DNA from: Furcasterigmium furcatum
Lineage: Eukaryota; Ascomycota; Sordariomycetes; Glomerellales; Plectosphaerellaceae
Reading direction: 5' to 3'
Length of the DNA: 64,000 nucleotides
NCBI GenBank assembly: GCA_001599815.1
Contig: BCIA01000007.1
Location: 558,001-622,000, forward strand
Translations under genes and position numbers: made by a program
The notes under the pieces: generated by a model
Told to the model about the DNA's origin: nothing
Databases searched by the model: none
Seen by the model: the letters and a program-made list of their open reading frames with translations, nothing else
Shown: positions 54,882 through 64,000 of the stretch, piece by piece
Layout of the letters: each line of letters begins with the position of its first letter
Position numbering within the stretch: the first letter of the stretch is position 1

Positions 54882-55975
54882 GATGACGCTCCAGGCAAGG
54901 CGAGCTGGAGTGGAGCCGACGAGAAGTCGGTCGCACAAGGGAGGAGAGCCGGCGGAGATGTCACGATCGCTGGGACGACTGATGCGAAGGCGAGGACGGG
55001 ATAGGAATGAGATGGACCACGGGGAAGCGGAAAGGCTGGGTGTGTCGATTGCCGAATCCGCGTCAGCGCCCGGAAAGTATGCAGAGCTTCGGCGAAGGAT
55101 ATATCGTCTTGGGGCCGGCGAACATGCGAAATGCTGGCGGGCGGCTTTTTGAGGATGGTCCCAGGTCGGAAGATGGACGGCGGGTGTTGGTGTTCAGGTC
55201 AGGTCAACAAATGTGGCCGAGCCCAGCCAATTCTCTGGAGCAGCACATTGATGATGCGAGGACAGCGCAGCCTAGCACACTCAGGTAGCCCAGGCAATGG
55301 CCTGGAGTCGCGTCATTGGCCCGAGCTTCTGGTGCTAAGGCCAGATGGGCCAATCGCAGGACACTCGGGCCCCTCACCGAGCGCAGCTTCCTGACAAGAT
55401 GCTAGCAAAGCTGGCTTTGCCGGGCAGGAAGCTGTGATCCGTCCACGCCTTCCACCTTGTCAGAGCGGTTTAGCGGTCCCACATCGGAAGCTCGGGGTGC
55501 ATCCGCCCACAAAGACCCTGAATTGTTCCCGCCAGGCCTCTCGTGATCACTTGCGTCTTTCATCTCTCGTCACAACAAGTCCGCCCGCCACCCGCCTCAT
55601 GGTCAGCCTTCGCCATAAGACCGCGTACTCCCAAGGCTGCCTGCCCGACTGCTTCTCCGTCACCTCCCGGGCGGAACATGACGCCGGAGTTACCGCCAGG
55701 CATCATCGATGCGTATTGCCTGCGCCATGAGACCATCCGGCACATGCTCACCAAACAGCATACGAAGTCCCTCGTTGCCTCGATGACCAGTCACCATGAC
55801 GGACAATCACCATGGGCGCCTGCGTCCCAAGCAAGCAGCATGTCACCGATGATTGCGGCCTCAGCGGTGCCAGAGCAAATTCTCTGATGTGCGCTCACCC
55901 AAACAAATATCACAGAACGCGGCACGTTGACGCCTCATTGAATGCATTACGTCTATGCCTCTGCAGGCATCACAG
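54882..55975. other. intergenic, BLM10 promoter
   Basis: 1.09 kb. Open frames at 55434-55887 have no domain. Nothing else recognised. Confidence 0.5.
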
Positions 55976-57424
55976 CTATCGCGTCGGCTCGCAGGTCGGC
56001 TCAAACTCCGGGACACCTGGTAGAATGGCAGGATATACGCCCTTCAACGAAGCCTCAAAGTCCGCGAAGCTCTTCCCAAGCTCCCCCGCCACACAAATCG
56101 TCTTGTTGACGCTTCCGAAAACCGCCGGCTCACAAGAACCCGTGGCAACATCCTCCACGCTCGAATCTGCCAGCAGGATCTTGCCACTCCGCATCACGAG
56201 CTCGACATCCTCGGCCTTGGAGAAGACAGCCTGTGCAAAGGGATCCTCTTCGTCGTTCTCGCTGAAGATGGCAATGTCGGCCACCTTTCCGACTTCCAAG
56301 GACCCGATGTGCTTCTCGAAGCCGGCAACCTTGGCCGCGTTGATGGTCATCATCTCCCACATCGTCTTGGTATCGAGAGTGACTCCGTAGCTCGTCTTCG
56401 TCGCCGAGAAACCGCAGACAGCCTCCCTAGACATGGTTGCCGACCCAGACGGGAGCCAGTCTGTCCCGAGGGCTACAGTGATGCCCGCCTCCAGGAGGTA
56501 CGTGACGTTCAGCGTCTTGCCGTACAGAAAGACGTTGCTCCGAGGAGACCAGACAATGGTCGCCTGGCGCTCGGCCACGAGGTCGAAGTCGGCTTCGGTC
56601 AGGCCCAGTGCGTGGATGAGGGCGAGGTTGGGCGCGACGATATCGGTACTGAGACCGCCGCCACCTGCCTGCGGAGTGGTGTCGAACGTCTTGTCCGACA
56701 CGCAGCGGAACTCATTCGCGGCCTCCGCGTCGACGCCCTCGCCAATGTGAGCCATGTAGCGGTACAGCTTCCCAGCCGCCTCGCTCGTCATCATGTTCGG
56801 CCCGTAGTTGCAGTCCCCGGCGCGCAGGATGCCGCTCGCATCGTTGAGAGGGAAGATGTCCCACGTCGCGACGGGAGCGCCGATGCCCTCCCCGACACCT
56901 GCCACGAAGTCAAGGTTCCTGGTGAGGCCGGGAGCCATGGCGCCGCCCACGATGGACGTCGTGCCGGAGAAGATGTGACGCAGCTCGCCCCAGGCTGTGG
57001 CGTCGGTGGCCGATCCGTTGACGGGCGCCGGACGCAGGGTGTTGCCCCTCAGGCCGCGGCGCCAGTCATGGCGGTGATTGACCCTCTCGCCAATGTCTTC
57101 CAAGGGCGTGACGGTCGAGTATTCGATGTGCTCATGCGTGTTGATGAAGCCGGGTGAGATGACTGACCCGGTACACTCGATCACGGTGATATCTTCCGGC
57201 TCTGGTATGATTCCGCACCGAGAACCAACATAGGCGATCTTTCCATCGGAGACGAGGACTCTGCCGTTGTCAAGGGCACCGTCGGAGGTGAGGACAGTGC
57301 CTTTGAGGAGCAGACCGGTGGAATTTCCGGTGGATGTGACTGTGCACCTCGCGTCGGCGACGGCGAGGAGAGCGGCCACCGCCAGAGGCAGCAGTGTTGT
57401 CAGCGAAGCGGGTGCCATCTTCAT
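55976..57424 (-). CDS. secreted amidohydrolase-superfamily metal hydrolase
   Basis: Intronless, 482 aa. Signal peptide MKMAPASLTTLLPLAVAALLAVADA (the second Met, 57418, could also start it). The composite beta-sandwich of amidohydrolases opens the mature protein (GTVLTSDGALDNGRVLVSDGKIAYVG), followed by the metal motif PGFINTHEHIE (His97, His99), HIGEG, IHALGLTEADFDLVAER, GITVALGTDWLPSG with the catalytic Asp, and the closing IGSLEVGKVADIAIF sandwich strand. This is the cytosine deaminase/TRZ-ATZ-type arrangement with a single HxH and Asp. Secretion is unusual for the superfamily but known in fungi; the substrate is unknown. Cys residues (GSRCGII, IECTG, GDCNYG, GSCEP, TICVA, PTCEP) fit an extracellular protein. 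Confidence 0.88.
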   Translation of the reverse strand: MKMAPASLTTLLPLAVAALLAVADARCTVTSTGNSTGLLLKGTVLTSDGALDNGRVLVSDGKIAYVGSRCGIIPEPEDITVIECTGSVISPGFINTHEHIEYSTVTPLEDIGERVNHRHDWRRGLRGNTLRPAPVNGSATDATAWGELRHIFSGTTSIVGGAMAPGLTRNLDFVAGVGEGIGAPVATWDIFPLNDASGILRAGDCNYGPNMMTSEAAGKLYRYMAHIGEGVDAEAANEFRCVSDKTFDTTPQAGGGGLSTDIVAPNLALIHALGLTEADFDLVAERQATIVWSPRSNVFLYGKTLNVTYLLEAGITVALGTDWLPSGSATMSREAVCGFSATKTSYGVTLDTKTMWEMMTINAAKVAGFEKHIGSLEVGKVADIAIFSENDEEDPFAQAVFSKAEDVELVMRSGKILLADSSVEDVATGSCEPAVFGSVNKTICVAGELGKSFADFEASLKGVYPAILPGVPEFEPTCEPTR

Positions 57425-57789
57425 TCAGTTGACGATTCCAGGAGCAGCAGGACGCAGAGCAGAGCACGGAAACCACCCACCGCGATATTGGGGAATCGAG
57501 ACCTCATAAAAGCCAAGTCACCACGTTTTCTCCATGAGAAGAGACCCGGAATTGAGGAGCGCTGCTTCCCATTAGTGTTATCAAGTCATGCACTAAGGTG
57601 GTAGATTATCAGGGGTTTGGCCTAGTCAGTCACCCAGAATCTATGGTTCTTCGATCGAATAGGCAGGTCACCTCGGGACTTCGGCGCTCGACGCCAATGA
57701 TAACGGTGGACACTGCACGTTCACCCCCCGCTGTCCCTGCTGTGGAGCTGTGCCTGAAGCCGAGTTAGGGGGTTGTGGACAGCCAAGAG
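57425..57789. other. intergenic, amidohydrolase promoter
   Basis: 365 bp upstream of the amidohydrolase; no gene. Confidence 0.5.
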
Positions 57790-57980
57790 GGCCGCCCTCG
57801 GAACGGCCATGTCGACCAGCAGACTTCAGATCGAGCGACAGAAAATCGAGATGATCTCTCCGTCAACTCTGAGGAATTGATATGGCCTCTGCCTTGATTC
57901 AAAGACATCGAAATAGCCTCTTGCTCAATTAGAGAGAGTCCAAGGGCAACCCATCCAGGCGGCAACATAGCTGGACCGGT
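57790..57980 (-). repeat. dispersed ~190-bp element, copy D (reverse)
   Basis: Best-preserved full-length copy. On the minus strand it starts GACCGGTCCAGCTATGTTGCC, has three 31-bp units (57920-57890, 57889-57859, 57858-57828) and ends GGCCGTTCCGAGGGCGGCC. Same order as copies B and C. Confidence 0.8.
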
Positions 57981-58443
57981 CATGCATTCTCCCTCCGTGG
58001 ATATCGGCGAAGTCCGCCCTACCATGGCCGGCATCAATAATGATCTCGATCCGGCCTCGAGTACTCCAGTCAGCTGATTAACAATGGTGCTTATGCAACG
58101 CCCCCTACCATTATCAGCCGACAATCGGAGTGTCTTTTCACTCGGCCTAGCAACTCTCTCTTCTCGCGTTCCAGCCGAGCAACAATGGTGAGCATTCCGG
58201 CACTGGAATGCCCGGCGGGCGAAGTGCCCGCTCGGAACTAGCTCCGTGGCTCACACGTTCTGGCGCCGGAGGCCTGGTAAACTAGGTAGGATCCGGCCGC
58301 CGGTGCGACAACGAGCTGGAGCGCCTCTGCCGGGCGGCCGTTGACACCTCAAAGCGCCACCAGGTCCAAGGACGAACATCACCAGCCTGAGCACTGCATG
58401 GTCCAGCTAACATCCATCAACTCTTATTTCTACCTTGAAGCCA
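57981..58443. other. intergenic
   Basis: 463 bp between element copy D and the dehydrogenase stop. No gene recognised. Confidence 0.5.
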
Positions 58444-59895
58444 CTATGTACACCACCATTTAACAGAAACACCCTCGACTCTCTCCAAGACCTCGAAATC
58501 AAGCCCTTCCTGTCGCATGACCACCATGACTAGGTCGAACTTGGTCAGAGCCTCCGCATTCCAGTCCTCGTCGGCAAGCCTGGCAATGTCCGGCACGGCT
58601 CCCTGCTCTACAAGAGGATCCGCAAACACGACCTCCAAGTCCCCTGCCCGCTGCAGCTCTCTCGCCATCTCCAAGCCAGGAGAGTAGCTCAGCGTGCTCT
58701 GGCCCCTCTTGAACCCCATCCCGACGACGAGCACCCTCGGCATCTTCCCGCCCCTGCCGGCATGCTTCCCAAGATGCTCGGCATACGACTGCGCCACATC
58801 GGCCGGCCTGCTATTCATCGTCTCCGAGGCCCTCCGCAGAAGAGGCATCTCGCAGCCAGAGAGCAGGTACCATGGGTTGACGGGGATGCAGTGCCCCCCA
58901 ACGCCCAAGCCAGGGGTGTAGTCCATGTAGCCGAATGGCTTGGACCTCGCCGCGGCGCAGACCTCGTACGGGTCGATGTCGAGACCGCCACAGGCATCGG
59001 CCATCTCGTTCGCGTAAGCGATATTGATCATGCGCTGGCAGTTCTCGTAGAGCTTGGTCATCTCGGCAACCTCTGGGCGAGAGACTGGGACCAGTGTCTC
59101 GAAGATGGCAGAATAGAGACGGGTAATGGCAGCCAAGGAGCCCGGACAGACGTCGTCCAGCCCTGAGATGACCTTTGGTATGAGGCGGGCGGGAGGCTCG
59201 GTGCGGCCGGGGTCAACGCGCTGGAGGGAGAGTCGTTAGCTTGGGAGTTTGGGACCGTTGGAATTCTCGTCTTTAAGGGAGGGTGGTAAATCTGGGCTTC
59301 TAGAGCATTGACTTACTTCTGGTGACATTCCAGCAAAGCAACCTCTCGACTGGGCGAGGGGCCCGAGAAGGTCTCTGGTCATGCCTATGGCGACGGAGCT
59401 CTCGATGACAACAGTCGCTCCCCGACGGGCATACCGAAACACGGTCTCGATAGCACTCTTCAAGAAGGATGCATCGACTGTCTTGTCAGGCAAGAGAAGT
59501 GTCGGCACCGAGATGAGGTAGTGAGTGGCATCGGCCAGGTCAGATGGTGAAGTAGTGAAGTTCGCTCTGGTGTTGTGCAGGAACTCGGGCTCACCCCTGA
59601 TCTGGTTGATTCGTTTATCTGACAAGTCAAAGCCAAGCACATCCCAGTGACGGGAGAAGTTGCTGGCCAGGTGTGTGCCGACATATCCAACTCCGATGAC
59701 CGCTACCAGGGGCGCTGCGTCTAGGGAGATAGGAGGCTGAGAGATGCAGGAGAATTCGGCATCCAAGGTGGGTGACTCTGGAGGCGTGACGGGCAAGGCC
59801 GTGACTGTGGCTCTTGGGGCTTTCTTGAAAAGCCCAGAGTCCAGTTCAAGCGGCACTGGGGGGTAGGAAGGGACGGATACGGAGACTGGGGTCAT
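58444..59895 (-). CDS. UDP-glucose/GDP-mannose-type nucleotide-sugar dehydrogenase
   Basis: NAD-dependent four-electron oxidation of a nucleotide sugar to the uronic acid (for example UDP-glucose to UDP-glucuronate, or UDP-HexNAc to its uronate). Exons 59895-59317 and 59220-58444 give 451 aa. NAD motif AVIGVGYVG at 65-73; MSPERVDPG spans the splice junction; EMTKLYEN (246-253, Lys and Asn of the active site); and GLGVGGHCIPVNPWYL with catalytic Cys304. The C-terminal domain holds RVLVVGMGFKRGQSTLSYSPG, with FKxGxxDxRxSP degraded to a Thr-Leu-Ser-Tyr-Ser-Pro form. The WecC-like pattern suggests a HexNAc or non-housekeeping substrate, so it may not be the main UGD. The first ~60 residues are a Pro-rich disordered leader. 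Head-to-head with the GT2 gene. Confidence 0.87.
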
Positions 59896-61385
59896 TGTGG
59901 TAAGGGGTACAAAACACCGCGATAGTCGGCTTACGAAAGAGGTTTGAGGGGGATAAGGCTTCAAGACGCCGAGAGCATGATTCTGCCATTCTTTATGACA
60001 GCTTGCGAGGATCTGCGGCCCTTTTCTACCCATCAGATTATTCGCCGATGCTTCACCATCCACAAGAACCAAGATTCAGTCTTCGCTTCACGATCCCGCC
60101 ATCCTGCTGCCGACAACTTCAGCATTGCCGCAACCGGCGGACGACTTCTTTGGCAGCCTCAAGATCAAGCCACTGCATCAAGACCAGACGACCGAGAGTG
60201 TTGTTAGCTTCTCACCAAGTTCTCGGTATTGCTTGATGAGTTTTGCCATGGCACTCGCCGGAAGTGAAGAAGTTCGTCGACGCTTCCGGCTTGAAGCCCC
60301 TGAGCATCATTAGCCGCCAGAACAAGTCTCACGGAGGTTTTCCCCCTTTAGCAAGGGAGCACGCCTCGGCATGTCGCCTTCCTAGTCGGCAGTTACACGA
60401 TGCAGCCGCAGTTGACCAAAGCTAGCCGGAGACAAGTCCGTTGGGCACGTAGCGACTCCCCCTGAGTCATTCCAGATCCAGCCGGTAGTAACGTCTGCCC
60501 AATCCGGACCTGACTGCACTGGGAAAGGGAAGAGCTGGCATCCTTGGCCTTTTCTCTTGATGATATGTTGTTGGCCCTTTTCTGTGTCTCAGTGACAATG
60601 ATATCTCCTCAACCTCAATGGAAAAGCCCTCGCTTAGAGATATGGAGTGGTCGAGACTGTTTGGCACGTTGCGCTGAGACACTCTGTCTCAGACACCACG
60701 CAGCGATTGGGTCACATCCCCGGAGATATCTGAAGCGGTCCCTCCCGCTAGACACCTTTTTATCCGCTAAGTGGCAATGGGCTCGAAAATGTTCTGGTTT
60801 CGACCAGCCGAGATATGACTCGTCGTTCAGAGGCATGCTAAGCCAGTAGTCGTATCCAGTTCTGTGTCTAGCCAAGACGACAGACACGCGATGGTCGGGA
60901 CGGATACTCGCGGCCACGTGAGTTGGAGCCTCGGGAGCAACGCAAACGGAAATGCTCTGCGTGTCTGGAGTTTGCCGACTTCCTGGGCGTTTCCAGCTCC
61001 TGAAGATCCCCTCGTGCCTGGCCGCGCCGTCGTCGTCCGACAACGTGGAAGCCATGCCGCTGTTCCTGAACCGTCGACGAGCTGAGTAGCGCTGGGTCCG
61101 TTGGGAATGTTTCATCGCATCGTCGATGGCTTCTGGCGAGAGAAATTCTCTCCTCGAGGGTCTCGTTTCTGTTTCCGGGGCAGCATCCTTGCCACCTTGG
61201 CCATACATCATGTTATCCTTCGCTCGAGCCGAGCATGTCCAGCACGGTTCTGCTCAACATCTGCCGAAATTCCCTCTTTACTACCCTGCTCATTGTTTAT
61301 CATTCTTTCTCTTCTTTTCTTAGACAAACTTGGACCGTGTGACAGGACTTCTGTAGTCCCCCGGGTGCCTCTCTTTCCAGTCAGA
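59896..61385. promoter_or_regulatory. bidirectional promoter region of the dehydrogenase-GT2 pair
   Basis: 1.49 kb separating divergently transcribed nucleotide-sugar dehydrogenase and GT2. A 198-codon frame at 60615-61211 (minus) has no recognisable domain and sits in the GT2 upstream region. A pyrimidine-rich leader precedes the GT2 start (around 61270-61385). Shared control is an inference from arrangement only. Confidence 0.45.
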
Positions 61386-63731
61386 ATGTCCAGCTCCGAG
61401 CATTCACATGTTGCCTCGAGGCCGTCCACTGCTGGCGACCATCAGCCCACATCTTCGGCACGCCAGCCCAGCCTGACACCGTCTGTCCAACGCAACCATG
61501 ATCTCCTATTCCCAAGCAAGAAGTCCCAACACAGAAGACAGCAGTCTTCGGAGTCTGTCCCAGCGTCCCCAACCTTTCCCCAGAGGAACTTCAACCTTCC
61601 TCGCTCAGCGCAACCGCCGTTGCCGGCTAGTGTTCAGCCCCCCAGCCCCCCAGCTCCAGCGTTGCTGAGCCCAGAGCATCCCAACCCCGCGACTGGCCGA
61701 GGACAGCTATCAGCTGCGCATGTTGAGGCCTCGTCTTCTGTAAGGCTCGCTCTCGGGTGGTTTATACTCTGTTGCTTACGTATTCTAGCGTCCAGCCCAG
61801 CCTCCCGTCCAGTTCTCATCTTTCTCCAGCACCAACTCATTCCAAAGCAGCATCATCCAAGAGGAAGCCAAGGCGCCCTGGGACTCTGACATTGAGCTTC
61901 GCAAGACATCCAAGACCCTCCTTCGTCTGCAAAAGTATGGCCTTCTCATCGGTTTCGTCTCCACCAACGCCATTGGCGTCTGGGCCATTGTAAACTACCA
62001 CGACCATTGGTACATCTTCCTGCCCTTCCTCAGCGCGAACACCTTCTCTCAGGTGTTCTTTGCCATCTGCATCATCATCGCTGCCTCTTACACCGCCATC
62101 GCCCGCAAGATGGGCTGGAGGAAAGACACCGTCCCAGACACCCCCGAGAAGTTCGTCATGGTCCTGCCCTGCTACAACGAAGACAGGCAAGAGGTCGAGA
62201 CGAGCCTCAACTCCCTCATCGCCCAGAAGAAGATCGACGAGCACCCGAGGCTCATCATGATCATCGTGGACGGCAATGCCAAGGCCCCCGGCGAGCCAGT
62301 CTCGACGCAGGACTTCCTTCTCAATGACATGTTCGCCGGCGGCGAGCGCTTCGAGTTCGAGAACGGATACTCCGCGCGAGACGGCTTCCGCATGCCCGTC
62401 ACAGTCCAGCAGGGTTACTACCGCGGGCACCCCTACATCATCATCGGGAAGCGATACAACCAGGGCAAGCGTGACAGCTTGTGCTTTGTGCGGTCGTTCC
62501 TGTGGCATTACACAAATCGGACCGAGAACCAGAAGACCATGTTCAACCATGAGCTTTTTGATTACCTCGGATCTATCATGACGGATCGCGGGCTTGATAC
62601 AGTTGACTACCTGTGTGGTATGGACGGCGACACCGTCTTTGACGATGACTGCGTCTTCGAGATGATCAAGGAGATGCGGAGGGGCGGTCCCAATGTCGTT
62701 GGTGTCTGTGGCGCTGTTCTTGTCAAGTTTGATGAGAAACCATGGGGCTGGTGGTAAGTTATTTCCTTCTGGAATACCTTTCTCTCTCGATGAGAAGCTT
62801 ATCATGACCTAGGAACCTCCTGCAAAACACCGAGTACAACCTCACTCAGGGGCTGCGCCGCGAGTTCCAGTCAAGAGTAAGCGGGAAAGTCAACTGCCTG
62901 CCAGGTAAGCTTCTTCTCCGAGCACCCCTGCGTCTTTTGATGTGTACTGACTCCCCTGCCTTGAAGGCTGCTGTCAACTTATTCGTGTCCAAGATGCGAC
63001 CTTTGGAGACTCGGTCCTCCGGGAGCGCTTCGGCCACGTGCCGAAGCCCAACGACATCATGACAGCCCAGATCATGGGCGTCTATTCTGAAGACTCGATC
63101 CACGCATCGATCATCTTCTCACAATATCCCAAATCTCAGACCCGCCAGGCCCTGAAAGCGCGTGCATATACCACCGCCCCTCAGTCCTGGCCGGTCTTCC
63201 TCTCGCAGAGAAAGCGCTGGGCGCTCGGCAGCAAATCAAACGAGTTCGTCATGATCTTCCGCCCGGGAATCATTTGGATCGAGCGGATTTGCTCCTTCAT
63301 CACCGTCGTCACGTGGTGGATTGGGCCGTTCGTCGTCGCCGCCATGATCAATTTCGGCATCGCCCTCGTGAAGATGGGCAAGAGGATCTTTGAAAACCAT
63401 CTGATGATCGGCCTCATGTCGGTGCTGGCTTTCCGATATGTGCGTTGAAACCCTCTTCCCCCAGCCCATGGCCCAAAACTGACCCTTTTTCCAGCTGTAC
63501 TCATTCCTCATTGTCACATGGTTCCCTCACACGCCGATCGCCAAGGTCCGCTTCGTCCTGGGCTTTGTCTTGTATCTGCTTTTCTCCCCGTTCATCAACC
63601 TCATCATCACGGCGTATTCTCTTCTGCATTGCGATGAGATCAGCTGGGGAAAGACGAGGGCTACAGTTGGAGACGAAGATGGTGTTGGAGGCCATGGACC
63701 ACCGCCCATAGCAAATGTGGCGGAGAAATAG
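61386..63731 (+). CDS. processive GT2 polysaccharide synthase, chitin-synthase-like
   Basis: Plasma-membrane glycosyltransferase that extends a polysaccharide from a UDP-sugar and passes it through the membrane. Exons 61386-61739, 61789-62753, 62813-62904, 62967-63439 and 63495-63731 give 706 aa. The N-terminal ~130 residues are a Ser/Pro/Gln-rich disordered region. Two TM segments (YGLLIGFVSTNAIGVWAIV and IFLPFLSANTFSQVFFAIC) precede the catalytic domain with VLPCYNED, VDGNAK, the DxD in CGMDGDTVFDDD (397-399), NTEYNLTQGLRREFQSRV, VNCLPGCCQLI and QRKRW (551-555), then three or four C-terminal TM segments. The expected EDR block is replaced by YSEDSIHAS. It belongs to the chitin-synthase-like or capsule-synthase-like GT2s rather than canonical chitin synthases; product unknown. 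Confidence 0.87.
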
Positions 63732-64000
63732 AATAGAAGACTACCTAGATAGTCTACAGTACTACCTTAGACGTAAGAAAGACTTTCATGTTGGCCCCGA
63801 TGGGTTTATTACCTTTGAGCAGCGGGTTCGAGTCCCGTGCTCGGTGCTTGATTTCTTTTTGCGCTTTGGAACGTTGGTTCTCCCTTCAAACAAACCAATG
63901 TACCTATCTCTGCATGCCGAGATCTTTTGCAGGGCAGAATTCTATTCGCGCCGGAAGTACAGTACTGGAAGGCCTCGCCCAAATCAAAGCCAAACTTTGG
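63732..64000. other. 3' flank of GT2 with a tRNA T-arm-like fragment
   Basis: 269 bp to the window end. The sequence GCGGGTTCGAGTCCCGT (63824-63840) folds as a perfect tRNA T-arm with a TTCGAGT loop, but no 5' acceptor strand complementary to the following GCTCGGT is found upstream, so it is probably a relic, not a working tRNA gene. Confidence 0.35.

Noticed and set aside
60615..61211. 198-codon minus-strand frame in the dehydrogenase-GT2 promoter
   Set aside because: No recognised domain or leader; lies on the upstream sequence of the GT2 gene. A real gene cannot be fully excluded.
1..64000. CRISPR arrays, bacterial operons, phage or insertion sequences
   Set aside because: No direct-repeat/spacer arrays or prokaryotic gene organisation seen; the window is eukaryotic.

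Overview
The window is nuclear DNA of a filamentous ascomycete (Pezizomycotina, most likely Sordariomycetes). The evidence is a GC-rich base composition, genes split by short introns (mostly 50-80 bp, GT-AG with CTRAC-type branch points just before the acceptor), intergenic spaces of 0.3-3 kb, no operons, and a protein set typical of these fungi: cellobiose dehydrogenase with a CBM1, LaeA-like methyltransferase, Zn2Cys6 factor with an AflR-type C-terminus, CorA-like membrane protein, BLM10 and a chitin-synthase-like GT2. I rebuilt exons by hand from open frames, splice signals and phase; every multi-exon model given here closes in phase, but none has been checked against RNA or homologues.

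Layout. 1-3.0 kb: an IlvD/Edd sugar-acid-type dehydratase cut by the window edge and a secreted M14 carboxypeptidase. 4.9-9.2 kb: a conserved-looking 450-aa protein of unknown function, a tiny Lys/Ala-rich basic protein, and a 77-aa protein visible only after splicing. 10.3-19 kb: a 12-exon LaeA-like methyltransferase converging on a hexose-type sugar transporter, followed by a complete three-domain cellobiose dehydrogenase; transporter and dehydrogenase lie on the same strand and suggest plant cell-wall use. 21-29 kb: an Artemis/SNM1-type nuclease gene whose frame stops early but is followed by coding-like sequence, a long gene-poor stretch, then a DUF1479 protein. 30-39 kb: a secreted HEXXH zinc peptidase, then a protein kinase-vWA fusion and a CorA-like two-TM protein side by side. 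39.5-48.4 kb: a 64-aa spliced protein, an orphan ATP-grasp ligase, an NTF2-like protein, a 14-TM-type MFS efflux pump and a Zn2Cys6/AflR-like factor; the last three look like a small metabolite-type accessory cluster without a backbone enzyme. 48.9-54.9 kb: the very long proteasome activator BLM10/PA200. 56-63.7 kb: a secreted amidohydrolase, then a nucleotide-sugar (UDP-hexose) dehydrogenase head-to-head with a processive chitin-synthase-like GT2, a likely polysaccharide-synthesis pair.

The most unexpected structure is not a gene: four diverged copies of a ~190-bp element (about 20.4, 32.2, 42.6 and 57.8 kb, two in each orientation), each containing exactly three tandem 31-bp units and ending in a GGCCG...CGGCC hairpin. 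It is short, non-coding, intergenic, and may be a MITE-like element.
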